Assembly: GCF_020193655.1 (NCBI RefSeq)
Contig: NZ_JADYVE010000002.1
Location: 62,001 to 126,000 of the forward strand
Reading direction: 5' to 3'
DNA: 64,000 bases
From: Ensifer sp. IC3342
Lineage (GTDB): Bacteria; Pseudomonadota; Alphaproteobacteria; Rhizobiales; Rhizobiaceae
This document shows positions 46,639 through 55,692 of the stretch, piece after piece. The notes under the pieces are model-generated. The model had not been told where the DNA came from and did no database searches. It worked only from the letters and a program-made list of their open reading frames with translations. The position numbers and the translations under genes are program-made. Every line of letters starts with the position of its first letter. Positions within the stretch are counted from its first letter, which is position 1.

Positions 46639-46744
46639 AGCGCGTCGCGTTAAATCGGACTCATGCGACGCGCTTTAGGTCATTGCTTTTATGCATGTCG
46701 TTGTCCCAAAACCGCTGCACACTTTTGGGCGGCATGCATTAGGC
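46636..46744. repeat. Second-type RIME element (two palindromes), copy 1
   Basis: Palindrome one: TAAAGCGCGTCGC (46636-46648) with GCGACGCGCTTTA (46665-46677), perfect. Palindrome two spans 46691-46739 with ATGCATG outer arms and CCCAAAA/TTTTGGG inside. A second copy at 53834-53941 keeps the pairing while changing bases. Besides ending ureG it may act as its terminator. Confidence 0.85.
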
Positions 46745-46786
46745 TCAGCCTGGGTCTCCATCTTTAGACCGGGCGCGGCGGAGCAT

Positions 46787-47467
46787 TCAGAAGCGTTCGA
46801 GTGCTTGCCGGTCGCGGATTTCGATCACGCGGCCCTTGACCGTGACGCCCGACTGGCGGAGCGTCGAGAAGGCGCGCGACAAAGCCTCCGGCGCGAGGCC
46901 GAGCTTGCCCGCAAGCACGTTCTTCTGGAACGGCAGGCGGAAGGAGAAGGTGCTCAGACCATCCGGGCAATGGCTGAGGATATAGTTCGCGACCCGCTGA
47001 GGCGCGGTAAGCAGTCGGTCCTCGGCAAGGCAGTCTTCCGTCATCTTGCCATGGCGGCAGAGAAGTTCGATTAGCGCCTGGGCGACATCGGTATTTTCCG
47101 CAGCAAGCTGACGAAGCTTGTGGCTTTCGAACCGCGCGACGATCAAAGCCTCCGCTGCCTGGGCATTGGCGGTCGCGCGATGCTCCAGGAACATGGCATT
47201 TGCGCCGAAGATCTCGCCCTTCGGCAATATGGCAATGTCGGCTTCGCGACCGTCCTTGCCCAGGCGGTAGAGACGGACGAGGCCCGAGAGGACGAAGAAG
47301 ACATCGTCGATCCGCTCGTCCTGACGAAACAGGATATCGTGTTCCTCGTGCGTGGAAACGATTGCGCCCTCGAGGATCGCCTCTGCCGTCGGCCGCGGCA
47401 GTCTCGCAAAGAAACGCGAATCGAGAAGAACGGTTCTGTCGGTCGAGGTCAGTCGCAAGGTCTTCAT
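46787..47467 (-). CDS. Crp/Fnr-family transcriptional regulator (Dnr-like)
   Basis: This 226-residue protein has a cyclic-nucleotide-fold sensor domain and a C-terminal helix-turn-helix (KNVLAGKLGLAPEALSRAFSTLRQSGV). The recognition helix has E-x2-SR as in Fnr/Dnr/FixK proteins, which read TTGA half-sites. No N-terminal cysteine cluster for an iron-sulfur centre is present, so it probably senses NO, heme or another signal, or acts without oxygen sensing. An Fnr-type box lies upstream of its own gene. Confidence 0.87.
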   Translation of the reverse strand: MKTLRLTSTDRTVLLDSRFFARLPRPTAEAILEGAIVSTHEEHDILFRQDERIDDVFFVLSGLVRLYRLGKDGREADIAILPKGEIFGANAMFLEHRATANAQAAEALIVARFESHKLRQLAAENTDVAQALIELLCRHGKMTEDCLAEDRLLTAPQRVANYILSHCPDGLSTFSFRLPFQKNVLAGKLGLAPEALSRAFSTLRQSGVTVKGRVIEIRDRQALERF

Positions 47468-47525
47468 CCGTGGCCATTCCCGAATTGGATCGAACAGATC
47501 CTAAGCGGTCATCGAAAGATGCGAC

Positions 47526-47539
47526 TTGACCCCGATCAA
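47526..47539. promoter_or_regulatory. Fnr-type box (anaerobox) upstream of the Crp/Fnr gene
   Basis: TTGACCCCGATCAA has the TTGA-N6-TCAA form recognised by Fnr, FixK and Dnr proteins. It is centred 65 bases before the start codon of the regulator gene, which carries the matching recognition helix. This suggests autoregulation or control by a relative. Confidence 0.6.
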
Positions 47540-47550
47540 ATAACTTTAAC

Positions 47551-47580
47551 AAAAAGGCCCCGCGCGTGACGGCGCGGGCC
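47551..47580 (-). terminator. Terminator facing the RND transporter operon
   Basis: Read on the minus strand, a GC stem (GGCCCGCGC with GCGCGGGGCC, one bulge) is followed by five T (47555-47551). It lies about 105 bases beyond the RND gene stop and would end that operon. Confidence 0.75.
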
Positions 47581-47593
47581 GTACCGCATAATC

Positions 47594-47617
47594 CCTCAAA
47601 TCAGAGACGATTTGAGG
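47594..47617. repeat. Perfect hairpin between the RND gene end and its terminator
   Basis: CCTCAAATC (47594-47602) and GATTTGAGG (47609-47617) form a 9-bp stem with a six-base loop. Flanking bases up to about 47665 (CAGCGATTCAAGACGCG and CGCTGTAG) recall the RIME core in degraded form. Confidence 0.5.
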
Positions 47618-47684
47618 ACAAAATCATTCAGCGATTCAAGACGCGCTGCGCTGTAGACAGTTTGCGTCTAGCGCAGGAGCGGCT

Positions 47685-50600
47685 CTACTCGGCTGCAAGC
47701 GCGGGATGGTTGATGACCTTGCGGTCGGACTTGTCGTCACGCTGCTCTTCCAGTGCCTTGATGCGCTCCTGCAATTCCTCGATCGTGCCGCCCTGCTCGG
47801 CGGCGAGCCGTGTCAGCGCCTCGCGGTCGAGCGGCAGGTCCTCCTCGTCCTTCTTGCCGACGAAGCGACCGAAGATCCAGGCGAGCAGCCGCGACAGATC
47901 GTCCATGATCAGGAAGAAGGAGGGAACGACGACGAGGCTCAGGATGGTCGAGACGATGATGCCGCCGATTACCGCGATCGCCATCGGGGCGCGGAACGAA
48001 CCGCCTTCACCGACGCCGAGCGCCGACGGCAGCATGCCGGCGGACATGGCGATCGAGGTCATGACGATCGGGCGGGCGCGCTTGCGGCCGGCTTCGATCA
48101 TCGACAGCGTGCGGTCCATGCCGTGATGCATCATCTCGATACCGAAATCCACGAGCAGGATCGCGTTCTTGGTGACGATACCCATCAGCATGAGGATACC
48201 GATCAGCACCGGCATTGAGAGCGCGTTCTGGGTCAGGATCAGTCCGGCCGCCACGCCGCCGATCGCGAGCGGCAGCGAGAACAGGATGGTGAACGGCTGG
48301 ATCACGTCCTTGAAGAGGAGGATGAGCACTACCAGCACCATCATCAGGCCAAGCAGCATGGCGTTGCCGAAGCTCTGCTGCATTTCTGCCTGCACTTCGG
48401 CGTCGCCGCTTTCGAGGAACTCCACCGTCCCGGGCAGCTTGGCTTCGGCCGCGATCTGCTTGAAGCGGTCGGACGCGGTGTTGAGCGCGACGCCGATCGG
48501 AAGGTCGGCACCGAGCGCCACGACTCGGTTGCGGTCGTATCGCTTGATGGAACTCGGACCCTCCGAATAATTGATGTCAGCGACGCTCGAAAGTGGAACG
48601 GTTGCCCCCGACGCGGTCTGGACCTTGAGGTTGCGGATCGCCGCGAGATCCGTCCGGAAATCGCGGTTGAGCTGGACGCGGATCGGGATCAGCCGGCCGT
48701 CAAGCGCGATCTTGGTGAGTTGCGCGTCGATGTCGCCGATCGTGGCGACGCGGATCACCTCGGAGATCTGCTGCGTGGTGATGCCAAGGCGGGACATCTG
48801 ATCCGCGCGCGGACGGATCTGCAGTTCCGGCCGTGGCAAGGCGCCGTCGGGGCTGACATTGGCGAGCAGGGGATCGCTGCGCAGCTTGGCTTCGAGAGTC
48901 GCGACCGCCGTGTCCAGGTCCGCCTCGTTGTTGGAGAGCAGGTTGAACGACAGGTCGCGCTCGCCGCGGTCGTTGAGCTTGATGACGCGCACGTCCGGGA
49001 TGGATCGCAGTCGGGCGAAGATTTCCTTTTCGATCTGCGACTGCGGCTTGATGCGGCCCGCTGGCGGCAGCTTCGGCAGGTACTGCCCGATCAGGGGCGT
49101 GCGGCCGATGACGTCGTTGACGATCTTGTTAACGAGCGAATGGTCGAGCTTCTTGAGAAGCACCGTCACGGCCGCGCGGCGCAGTTCCAAGTCGCCTTTG
49201 GGCGAGGCGCCGCCAAGCACGAAGACGTTTTCGACGCCGTCGATATCCTTGACGCGGTTGTAGATTTCCATCGTCGTCCGGTCCGTATCCTCGAGCATCG
49301 CATCCGGCGGAAGCTCGATCGACAGGCTGACGCGCGAATTGTCTTCCGGCGGCAGGAAGCTGCCCGGAACCTGGAACAGGAAGTAGAGGGAGATGGCAAG
49401 GCACCCGATGGCGGCCAGCAGCGTCGTGTAGCGCCAGCGGGTCGTCACGCTGATGATGCCCGTATAGAGCTTCATGATGGCGCTTTCGCCGTTGTAGTGA
49501 CCGCCACCGACATCCGTCGGCTTCATCAGATAGGCAGCCATCACCGGCGTGATCAAGCGGGCGACCAGCAGCGAGAAGAAGACCGAGACCGCGACCGTCA
49601 GGCCGAACTGGATGAAGTATTGCCCCGGAATGCCCGGCATGAAGGAGACCGGGACAAAGACGGCGATGATGGTGAAGGTGGTGGCGATCACCGCAAGGCC
49701 GATCTCGTCCGCCGCCTCGATCGCGGCGCGATAGGGCGACTTGCCCATGCGGATATGCCGCTCGATATTCTCGATCTCCACGATCGCGTCGTCGACGAGG
49801 ATACCGGTCGCGAGTGTCATCGCGAGGAAGCTGACGAGGTTCAGCGAGAATCCCAGGAGTTCCATCACCCAGAAGGTCGGGATCGCCGAGAGTGGCAGCG
49901 CGACCGCCGAAATCAAGGTCGCGCGCCAGTTGCGCAGGAACAGCATCACGACGAGGACGGCGAGCAGGGCGCCTTCGATCAGCGTGTGAATGGCAGCCTC
50001 GTAGTTGCCATAGGTGAAGTAGACCGAATCGTCCACCATCTCGATGGTGACATCCGGGTGCTTCGCCCGGATTTCGTCGAGTGTCTTAGCGACTGTTTCG
50101 GCGACGGTCACTTCGCTGGCGCCCTTGGCGCGGAATACCGCGAAGGTGACGCCTGGGTTGCCGTTAAAGCGGGAAAAGGACTTCGGCTCCTCGTAGGTAT
50201 CGATCACCGTGCCGAGTTCCGACAGGCGGACGAAGCGTCCGTTTGGCAGCGAGATCATCGTGTTGGAAAGCTCGGCCACGTCGCGCGTGTCGCCCAGCGT
50301 GCGGATTGCCTGTTCGCTGCCGCCGACCTGGCCGCGACCGGAGCCGAGATCCATGTTCATGCGGCGAAGCTGGCCGTTCACGTCGGCGGCGGTAATGCCG
50401 TAGGAATTCAGGCGGTCTTCATTGAGCTCGATGCGGACCTCCCGATCGGAGCCGCCGTAACGGTCGACACGGCCGATGCCGCTCTGGCCCTGGATCGCGC
50501 GCTTGATCGTGTCATCGACGAACCAGGACAGCTCCTCCAGCGTCATGCCGGGTGAGGAGACGGAGAACGTCTGGATCGCCTGGCCTTCGACGTCGACCTT

Positions 50601-50987
50601 GGAGACGATCGGCTCCTCGATCGAGGTCGGCAGGTCGCTGCGGATGCGGTCGATCGCGTCCTTGACGTCCTGCACGGCTTGCGTCGTCGGCACCTCCATG
50701 CGGAAGATGACGGCCGTGGTCGAGCTACCGTCGGTGATCGTCGATTGGATGTGATCGACGCCGGAGACGCCGGCTACTGCGTCCTCGATTTCCTTGGTGA
50801 CCTGGGTTTCGAGCTCCGCGGGGGCGGCGCCGCTCTGCGTGACGCTGATCTGAACGATCGGCACGTCGATGTTCGGGAAGCGGGTGATCGGCAGCGAATT
50901 GAACGACTGCCAGCCGAGCACGACCAGCACGAAGAAGGCCAGGATCGGCGCGACCGGATTGCGGATGGACCAGGCTGAGAAGTTCAT
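47685..50987 (-). CDS. RND-family efflux transporter, inner-membrane pump
   Basis: This 1100-residue protein begins MNFSAWSIRNPVAPILAFF and has twelve predicted spans with two large periplasmic domains. The helix-4 proton-relay acids are in TGILVDDAIVEIENIERH, and the family motif GIPGQYFIQFGLTVAVSVFFS-type text follows. The C-terminal tail is long and charged (about 60 residues with coiled-coil character, EELQERIKALEEQ). It exports drugs, solvents or lipophilic compounds by proton antiport. It is preceded by its adaptor gene, 14 bases upstream. No outer-membrane channel gene is adjacent. Confidence 0.92.
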   Translation of the reverse strand: MNFSAWSIRNPVAPILAFFVLVVLGWQSFNSLPITRFPNIDVPIVQISVTQSGAAPAELETQVTKEIEDAVAGVSGVDHIQSTITDGSSTTAVIFRMEVPTTQAVQDVKDAIDRIRSDLPTSIEEPIVSKVDVEGQAIQTFSVSSPGMTLEELSWFVDDTIKRAIQGQSGIGRVDRYGGSDREVRIELNEDRLNSYGITAADVNGQLRRMNMDLGSGRGQVGGSEQAIRTLGDTRDVAELSNTMISLPNGRFVRLSELGTVIDTYEEPKSFSRFNGNPGVTFAVFRAKGASEVTVAETVAKTLDEIRAKHPDVTIEMVDDSVYFTYGNYEAAIHTLIEGALLAVLVVMLFLRNWRATLISAVALPLSAIPTFWVMELLGFSLNLVSFLAMTLATGILVDDAIVEIENIERHIRMGKSPYRAAIEAADEIGLAVIATTFTIIAVFVPVSFMPGIPGQYFIQFGLTVAVSVFFSLLVARLITPVMAAYLMKPTDVGGGHYNGESAIMKLYTGIISVTTRWRYTTLLAAIGCLAISLYFLFQVPGSFLPPEDNSRVSLSIELPPDAMLEDTDRTTMEIYNRVKDIDGVENVFVLGGASPKGDLELRRAAVTVLLKKLDHSLVNKIVNDVIGRTPLIGQYLPKLPPAGRIKPQSQIEKEIFARLRSIPDVRVIKLNDRGERDLSFNLLSNNEADLDTAVATLEAKLRSDPLLANVSPDGALPRPELQIRPRADQMSRLGITTQQISEVIRVATIGDIDAQLTKIALDGRLIPIRVQLNRDFRTDLAAIRNLKVQTASGATVPLSSVADINYSEGPSSIKRYDRNRVVALGADLPIGVALNTASDRFKQIAAEAKLPGTVEFLESGDAEVQAEMQQSFGNAMLLGLMMVLVVLILLFKDVIQPFTILFSLPLAIGGVAAGLILTQNALSMPVLIGILMLMGIVTKNAILLVDFGIEMMHHGMDRTLSMIEAGRKRARPIVMTSIAMSAGMLPSALGVGEGGSFRAPMAIAVIGGIIVSTILSLVVVPSFFLIMDDLSRLLAWIFGRFVGKKDEEDLPLDREALTRLAAEQGGTIEELQERIKALEEQRDDKSDRKVINHPALAAE

Positions 50988-51001
50988 GGTCTCTGTTCCC
51001 G

Positions 51002-52189
51002 TCAGTTGGTTGCCGGTTGCGCAGATTTGACCGGGTTGATGCGGTCACCGTCGCGGACATAGGCGCCGGCTTTTGCAACTGCCTGTTCACCTGCCTTGAG
51101 GCCGGAAAGGATTTCAACAAACTGTCCGTCCTGGATGCCCGTTACCACCGGCACCAGCCGCACCACGCCGTCTTCCACCTTGCGGACGATTGCCTTGCCG
51201 TCTTCGGCTGTAACGGCCGTTTGCGGCAAAACAACCGTTTGCTTCTGTTCAACGGTGATGACCGCGCTCGCATACATGCCGGCGCGAGCCTTGGACGTGT
51301 CGCTGAGAGTAATGTCGACTCGGCCAAGCCGCGTCTGAGGGTCCACAGTCGGTGCGATCAGCCGGATTTTGCCCTCGATCGTGGTGCTGCTTCCGGCAAG
51401 CCTGACCGACGCCGTCTGTCCGACCGCAAGCTTGATGAGGTCGGCCTCGGCGACGTCCGCCTTCATCTCGATCGCACCGTCGCGGATGATCGCAAAGAGC
51501 GGCTCGCCGCTGCCACTGGCGATGGCGCCGACCTTGGCGTTCTTGGCGGAGATGACGCCGCTAACGGGAGCCTTAACAGCGGTGCGCGCAAGGCGCAGGT
51601 CGATGTCATCGATCTGCGCCTGCACCACCTTGATGTCTGCCGTAGCGACACTCACCGATTGCTCGGCCGAGTGAACGCGGGCGCGGGCGGCAGCAGCGAG
51701 CGCCTTCAAGCGGTCCGCCTCGGCAGTCGACACAGTGCCGTTCTCAGACAACCGCACGGCACGATCGGCAACGCGCGTTGCCTCTTCCGAATTGGCGGTC
51801 ATTTCGGCGAGCTGGGCGCGCAGTTGGGCGAGCGACGCCTCCGCCTTGGCGAGATTGGCTTCGAGCTGGCTCTTCTGCAGAAGCAGCGCGTCGTCGTTGA
51901 GGACGACCAGCGTACTGCCTTCTTCGACCCTGTCGCCGACATCGACGTTCAGCGATCGCACAGAAAGGCCATCGACCAGCGGCGAAACATAGGTTTCCTC
52001 GACCGCCTCGATGGAGCCGGTGGCGATGACGCGGTCGCTGATCGATTGCTGTACGGCTTCGGTAACGACGATGGAGGGAAGCGCCTGTGATTGTTGTGGC
52101 TTGGCGGCCTCTTCGGCGAAGGCGCTGGAAAGTGCGCATAGTGTCATTGCCGCGCAGGCGCCGAAAAGAGGTAGAAGTTTCTGAGCCAT
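51002..52189 (-). CDS. RND efflux periplasmic adaptor (membrane fusion protein)
   Basis: This 395-residue protein has an N-terminal signal sequence (LLPLFGACAAMTLCALSSAFAE, cleavage near residue 25). It is followed by a split lipoyl/barrel-sandwich domain with a central alpha-hairpin (LEANLAKAEASLAQLRAQLAEM) and a beta-barrel. It links the RND pump to an outer-membrane channel encoded elsewhere. No local regulator gene of TetR or MarR type accompanies the pair. Confidence 0.9.
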   Translation of the reverse strand: MAQKLLPLFGACAAMTLCALSSAFAEEAAKPQQSQALPSIVVTEAVQQSISDRVIATGSIEAVEETYVSPLVDGLSVRSLNVDVGDRVEEGSTLVVLNDDALLLQKSQLEANLAKAEASLAQLRAQLAEMTANSEEATRVADRAVRLSENGTVSTAEADRLKALAAAARARVHSAEQSVSVATADIKVVQAQIDDIDLRLARTAVKAPVSGVISAKNAKVGAIASGSGEPLFAIIRDGAIEMKADVAEADLIKLAVGQTASVRLAGSSTTIEGKIRLIAPTVDPQTRLGRVDITLSDTSKARAGMYASAVITVEQKQTVVLPQTAVTAEDGKAIVRKVEDGVVRLVPVVTGIQDGQFVEILSGLKAGEQAVAKAGAYVRDGDRINPVKSAQPATN

Positions 52190-52637
52190 CGGCCTGTCTT
52201 CCTAAAAATGAAATACCGGACATCGCGCCTCGAGCGACGAAGGTCTGGCCTAAATCACGCTATTCTCTTGTGTTCCCTGCACCGCCGACGGTTCGCCAGG
52301 TCCACGGGACATGATCACAAGTTTAAATTTCTCTCAATGCAGGCGGTTTCAGACCGATTACATCGAGTCCAGGAAAAAGTTCCCTAAAGGGCAAAGCTTA
52401 AGAAAACGATTTCCTCCCTGCGCCCGCCTCAACCAAAACGCTTTGGCCTATGTAATCGTCGCGCCAAATGCTTACAAGGTCACTGAAGCGATGGTGCCTC
52501 AAGATTTTTATTCTCGTGCACCTCGCAATGCAATATGGCGAGGGTGCAGCGGACGCAACTTCGGCGCGACTCTTTGACCCTGAAAGGACGCACGGCGCTG
52601 GTAATGCTTCGGCTGATCTTGGGCCGTCGCCGGCTCG
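52190..52637. other. Intergenic region upstream of the RND operon
   Basis: About 450 bases of mixed composition, AT-richer near 52310-52400. An open frame at 52311-52577 has no ribosome site, no clear codon bias and no family resemblance. It probably includes the RND promoter. I see no gene. Confidence 0.5.
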
Positions 52638-52736
52638 ACAGCGCCGCGCGTCCAATCGGACGCGCAAAGATCGCTGTAGCACTTTGAATTGCCGCATGAT
52701 TTTGTTTCAAGTCGATCCGATTGAGGAATCATGCAG
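52638..52736 (+). repeat. RIME-like palindromic intergenic repeat (full copy)
   Basis: ACAGCGCCGCGCGTCC, then GGACGCGCAAAGATCGCTGT, then a second palindrome GCATGATT/AATCATGC with AAGTCGAT inside, joined by GCACTTTGAATTGC. Same layout and orientation as the copy at 44423. Confidence 0.8.
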
Positions 52737-52740
52737 TAAG

Positions 52741-52771
52741 AAAAAGGAGCGCGCGGCGGGCCGCACGCTCC
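52741..52771 (-). terminator. Intrinsic terminator of the NMT1-type binding-protein gene
   Basis: On the minus strand, GGAGCGTGCGG pairs with CCGCGCGCTCC (one G-T pair), followed by five T (52745-52741). It lies 23 bases after the stop of the gene at 52794-53786 and abuts the RIME-like repeat. Confidence 0.85.
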
Positions 52772-52793
52772 GGTTCCATCGGCTTCCGCGTGT

Positions 52794-53786
52794 TTACTTG
52801 AGCGCTTCGTCCGTTACTTCGTGCGTCCAGGCACCTTCCGGCTCCTTGGAGATGACCGGGTCAGAGCCGCCGGCGAGCAGCGACTGGACGGTGCGCTTGT
52901 AGTCGGTCTCGTCGAGCGCGCCGTTGGAGCCTGCCGTCAGCTTGGCGATTTCGCCCATCATACGCTTCTGATGCTTTTCAGTCTGGGCACCGGTGGAATC
53001 GTTCTCAAGAACGATATCGGCAGCCTCGTCCGGGTTTTCCTCGGCATATTTCCAGCCCTTCATCGAGGCGCGGACGAACTTCACCATCTTTTCTTTGAAG
53101 GCCGGATCCTTGAGCTTGTCTTCGAGCACGTAGAGACCGTCCTCTAGCGTGGCGACGCCTTGGTCTTCGTACTTGAAGGTGACCAGGTCTTCCGGCTTGA
53201 TGCCAGCGTCGATCACCTGCCAATACTCGTTGTAGGTCATCGTGGAGATGCAGGCGGCCTGCTTCTGGATCAGGGGATCGACGTTAAAGCCCTGCTTCAA
53301 GACGGTCACACCTTCCGGACCGCCGTCCGTCGGGATTTTCAACTGCGACATCCAGGAGAGGAAGGGATATTCGTTGCCGAAGAACCAGACGCCGAGCGTC
53401 TTGCCCTTGAAGTCGTCGGGACTCGTCACGCCCGATTCCTTGAGACAGGTCAGCATCATGCCGGACTGCTTGAACGGCTGGGCGATGTTGACGAGCGGAA
53501 CGCCCTTTTCGCGCGTGGCAAGAGCGGAAGGCATCCAGTCGACGATGACGTCAGCTCCGCCGCCGGCGATCACCTGTGCCGGCGCGATATCCGGGCCGCC
53601 GGGCTTGATATCGACGTCGAGGCCCTCTTCCTCGTAGAAGCCCTTGTCTTTGGCGACATAGTAGCCGGCGAACTGGGCCTGGGTGACCCACTTCAGTTGC
53701 AGCGTAACCTTGTCGGCGGCATTGGCATGGAAGGCGGCAAGCGAAAAGACGCCTGCGGCAAGCAGAGACGCAATTTTCTTGTTCAT
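52794..53786 (-). CDS. ABC transporter substrate-binding protein, NMT1/ThiY/SsuA class
   Basis: This 330-residue protein has a Sec signal peptide (ending FHANAAD near residue 23) and a type 2 periplasmic-binding fold with LQLKWVTQAQFAGYYVAKDKG, as in the pyrimidine-precursor and riboflavin-type importers. It is the last gene of the importer operon, separated from the permeases by a RIME element. With hydA, hyuC and rutR nearby, a pyrimidine or hydantoin-like ligand is plausible. Hydroxymethylpyrimidine or sulfonate are alternatives. Confidence 0.86.
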   Translation of the reverse strand: MNKKIASLLAAGVFSLAAFHANAADKVTLQLKWVTQAQFAGYYVAKDKGFYEEEGLDVDIKPGGPDIAPAQVIAGGGADVIVDWMPSALATREKGVPLVNIAQPFKQSGMMLTCLKESGVTSPDDFKGKTLGVWFFGNEYPFLSWMSQLKIPTDGGPEGVTVLKQGFNVDPLIQKQAACISTMTYNEYWQVIDAGIKPEDLVTFKYEDQGVATLEDGLYVLEDKLKDPAFKEKMVKFVRASMKGWKYAEENPDEAADIVLENDSTGAQTEKHQKRMMGEIAKLTAGSNGALDETDYKRTVQSLLAGGSDPVISKEPEGAWTHEVTDEALK

Positions 53787-53833
53787 GTCTGTTCCCTCTT
53801 ATTGTTGGTTCATTCTCATTGTCGCTTCATTTC

Positions 53834-53941
53834 TAAAGCGCGTCGCATTCAATAGGAGCCCGACGACGCGCTTAAGTCTTTGTTTGCATGCATGTCGTTG
53901 TCCCGAAACCGCTGCACACTTTCGGGCGACATGCATTAGGC
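53834..53941. repeat. Second-type RIME element, copy 2
   Basis: TAAAGCGCGTCGC at 53834 pairs imperfectly with GACGACGCGCTTAA. The second palindrome spans 53888-53936, with ATGCATGTCG/CGACATGCAT arms and CCCGAAA/TTTCGGG inside. Its end supplies the TAA stop (minus strand, 53938-53936) of the permease gene at 53936-54805. Confidence 0.85.
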
Positions 53942-54805
53942 CCGTCCACTGCGGATGGACGGATGCCAGAAGGTGACGGCCCGCTCGGCGAGCGCAACCA
54001 CCCCGTAGAAGGCGGAGCCAGCAACCGCCGCGACGGCGATCTCGGCCCAAACCATGTCGACGTTCATGCGGCCCACTTCCGTGGAGATCCGGAAGCCCAT
54101 GCCGACAATGGGCGTCCCGAAGAATTCGGCGACGATGGCGCCAATCAGCGCCAGCGTGGAGCTAATCTTGAGCGCGTTGAAAATAAAAGGCCAGGCGGCC
54201 GGCAGGCGCAGCTTGACAAGCGTCTGCCACCATGTGGCCGCGTAGGTGCGCATCAGGTCGCGCTCCATGTGGCTGGCCGCGGCCAAGCCGGAAACCGTGT
54301 TCACCAGCATCGGGAAGAAGGTCATGATGACGACGACGGCGACCTTTGACTGCCAGTCGAAGCCGAACCACATGACCATGATCGGCGCGACGCCGATGAC
54401 GGGCAGGGCAGAGACGAAGTTGCCGAGCGGCAGCAGGCCTTTCTGCAGGAAAGGAGAGCGGTCGATCAGGATCGCCACGACGAAGCCGAGACCGCAGCCG
54501 AGCGCATAACCGGTCAGTACGGCCTTGAGAAAGGTCTGCCGGAAATCGGCCGCCAGCGTCGGCAGGGAGTTGACGAGGCGCTGCCAGATCATCGAGGGCG
54601 CCGGCAGCAGCACCGACGGAATGCCGAAACCGCGGACAATGCCCTCCCAAAGCACGAGAATAGTGATGCCGAAGAGGAGGGGAACGGCGAAACGCGCGGC
54701 GTTAGCAGCCGTTGGGTGCGCAAAGTGCTGGCGCACAAGCCATTCGTTTAAGGCCCAGGCAGCGAGCCAGAAGAGCACGGCTCCGGCGAGAACGGGAAGA
54801 TTCAT
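53936..54805 (-). CDS. ABC transporter permease, SsuC/TauC/ThiX class (second)
   Basis: This 289-residue protein has about six membrane spans plus an extra N-terminal span (AVLFWLAAWALNEWL), and the docking loop MRTYAATWWQTLVKLRLPAAWPF. It pairs with the permease encoded just upstream, whose stop overlaps this start by 4 bases. Its own stop codon lies in a RIME element, and the C terminus (WHPSIRSGRA) may have been reshaped by that insertion. Confidence 0.87.
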   Translation of the reverse strand: MNLPVLAGAVLFWLAAWALNEWLVRQHFAHPTAANAARFAVPLLFGITILVLWEGIVRGFGIPSVLLPAPSMIWQRLVNSLPTLAADFRQTFLKAVLTGYALGCGLGFVVAILIDRSPFLQKGLLPLGNFVSALPVIGVAPIMVMWFGFDWQSKVAVVVIMTFFPMLVNTVSGLAAASHMERDLMRTYAATWWQTLVKLRLPAAWPFIFNALKISSTLALIGAIVAEFFGTPIVGMGFRISTEVGRMNVDMVWAEIAVAAVAGSAFYGVVALAERAVTFWHPSIRSGRA

Positions 54806-55692
54806 GCCTTGGCTCCCATGCGTTTGAGAACGGCGGTGTGCGCCAGGCCGACGATCATGACGAGGACGGCGGCGAGCGCTGCGGCCATGAACAGAGCCGC
54901 CCAGATCTGTACCGTCTGGCCGTAGTACGATCCAGCGAGCAGGCGGGCGCCAAGCCCGGCCACGGCCCCCGTGGGCAACTCTCCGACGATCGCGCCGACG
55001 AGCGAAATGGCGACGGCGACTTTCAGCGAAGTGAAGAGGTAGGGCATGGAGGACGGCCAGCGCAGCTTCCAGAAGGTCTGCGCCGATGAGGCATTATAGG
55101 TGTGCATCAGGTCGAGCTGGATCGTCTCGGGACTGCGTAAGCCTTTGACCATGCCGACGACCACAGGGAAGAACGAAAGGTAAGTGGAGATCAGCGCCTT
55201 CGGCAGCAGGCCGGCAATGCCGACCGCGTTCAAGACGACGATGATCATTGGCGCGATCGCCAGGATTGGGATGGTCTGGCTCGCGATCACCCACGGCATC
55301 AAGGACCTGTCCATCGCACGGTTGTGAACGATGCCGACGGCGAGCAGCACGCCGAGTGCGGCGCCGATGCCAAAGCCGACCAGCGTCGCGGAAAGCGTGA
55401 TCCAGGCGTGATAGATCAGGCTCCGTTTCGACGTGATCGCCTTGTTGACGGTCGTATCCCAGATTTCGGCGACCACCTGGTGAGGGGCCGGCAGGACGGG
55501 CCGCTCCTGTGCCATTGTGTTCCGGACGATATCGGAGAAACCGATCTCGCTGCCGGCTCGTGCCGCCGCATCGCGCTCGAAGGGGGCATTGAGGAAGATC
55601 ACGGCGACATACCAGATGGCGATCAGGATGAGCACGACGGTGGAGATGGGAAGCAACTTGTCTCTGAAGAAGCTCTCTTCGCGCATGCTCAC
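54802..55692 (-). CDS. ABC transporter permease, SsuC/TauC/ThiX class (first)
   Basis: This 296-residue protein has about six membrane spans and the docking loop LMHTYNASSAQTFWKLRWPSSMPY. A periplasmic segment of about 55 residues follows the first span. It forms the channel with the next permease. Overlaps of 4 bases on both sides bind it to the GNAT gene before and the permease gene after. Confidence 0.88.
   Translation of the reverse strand: MSMREESFFRDKLLPISTVVLILIAIWYVAVIFLNAPFERDAAARAGSEIGFSDIVRNTMAQERPVLPAPHQVVAEIWDTTVNKAITSKRSLIYHAWITLSATLVGFGIGAALGVLLAVGIVHNRAMDRSLMPWVIASQTIPILAIAPMIIVVLNAVGIAGLLPKALISTYLSFFPVVVGMVKGLRSPETIQLDLMHTYNASSAQTFWKLRWPSSMPYLFTSLKVAVAISLVGAIVGELPTGAVAGLGARLLAGSYYGQTVQIWAALFMAAALAAVLVMIVGLAHTAVLKRMGAKA

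Noticed and set aside
48720-50555. Plus-strand open frame of 611 codons opposite the RND gene
   Set aside because: Rich in Arg, His and Asp with no hydrophobic or domain pattern. It is a shadow of the RND pump gene.
52311-52577. 88-codon frame upstream of the RND operon
   Set aside because: No ribosome site, no codon bias and no recognisable domain.
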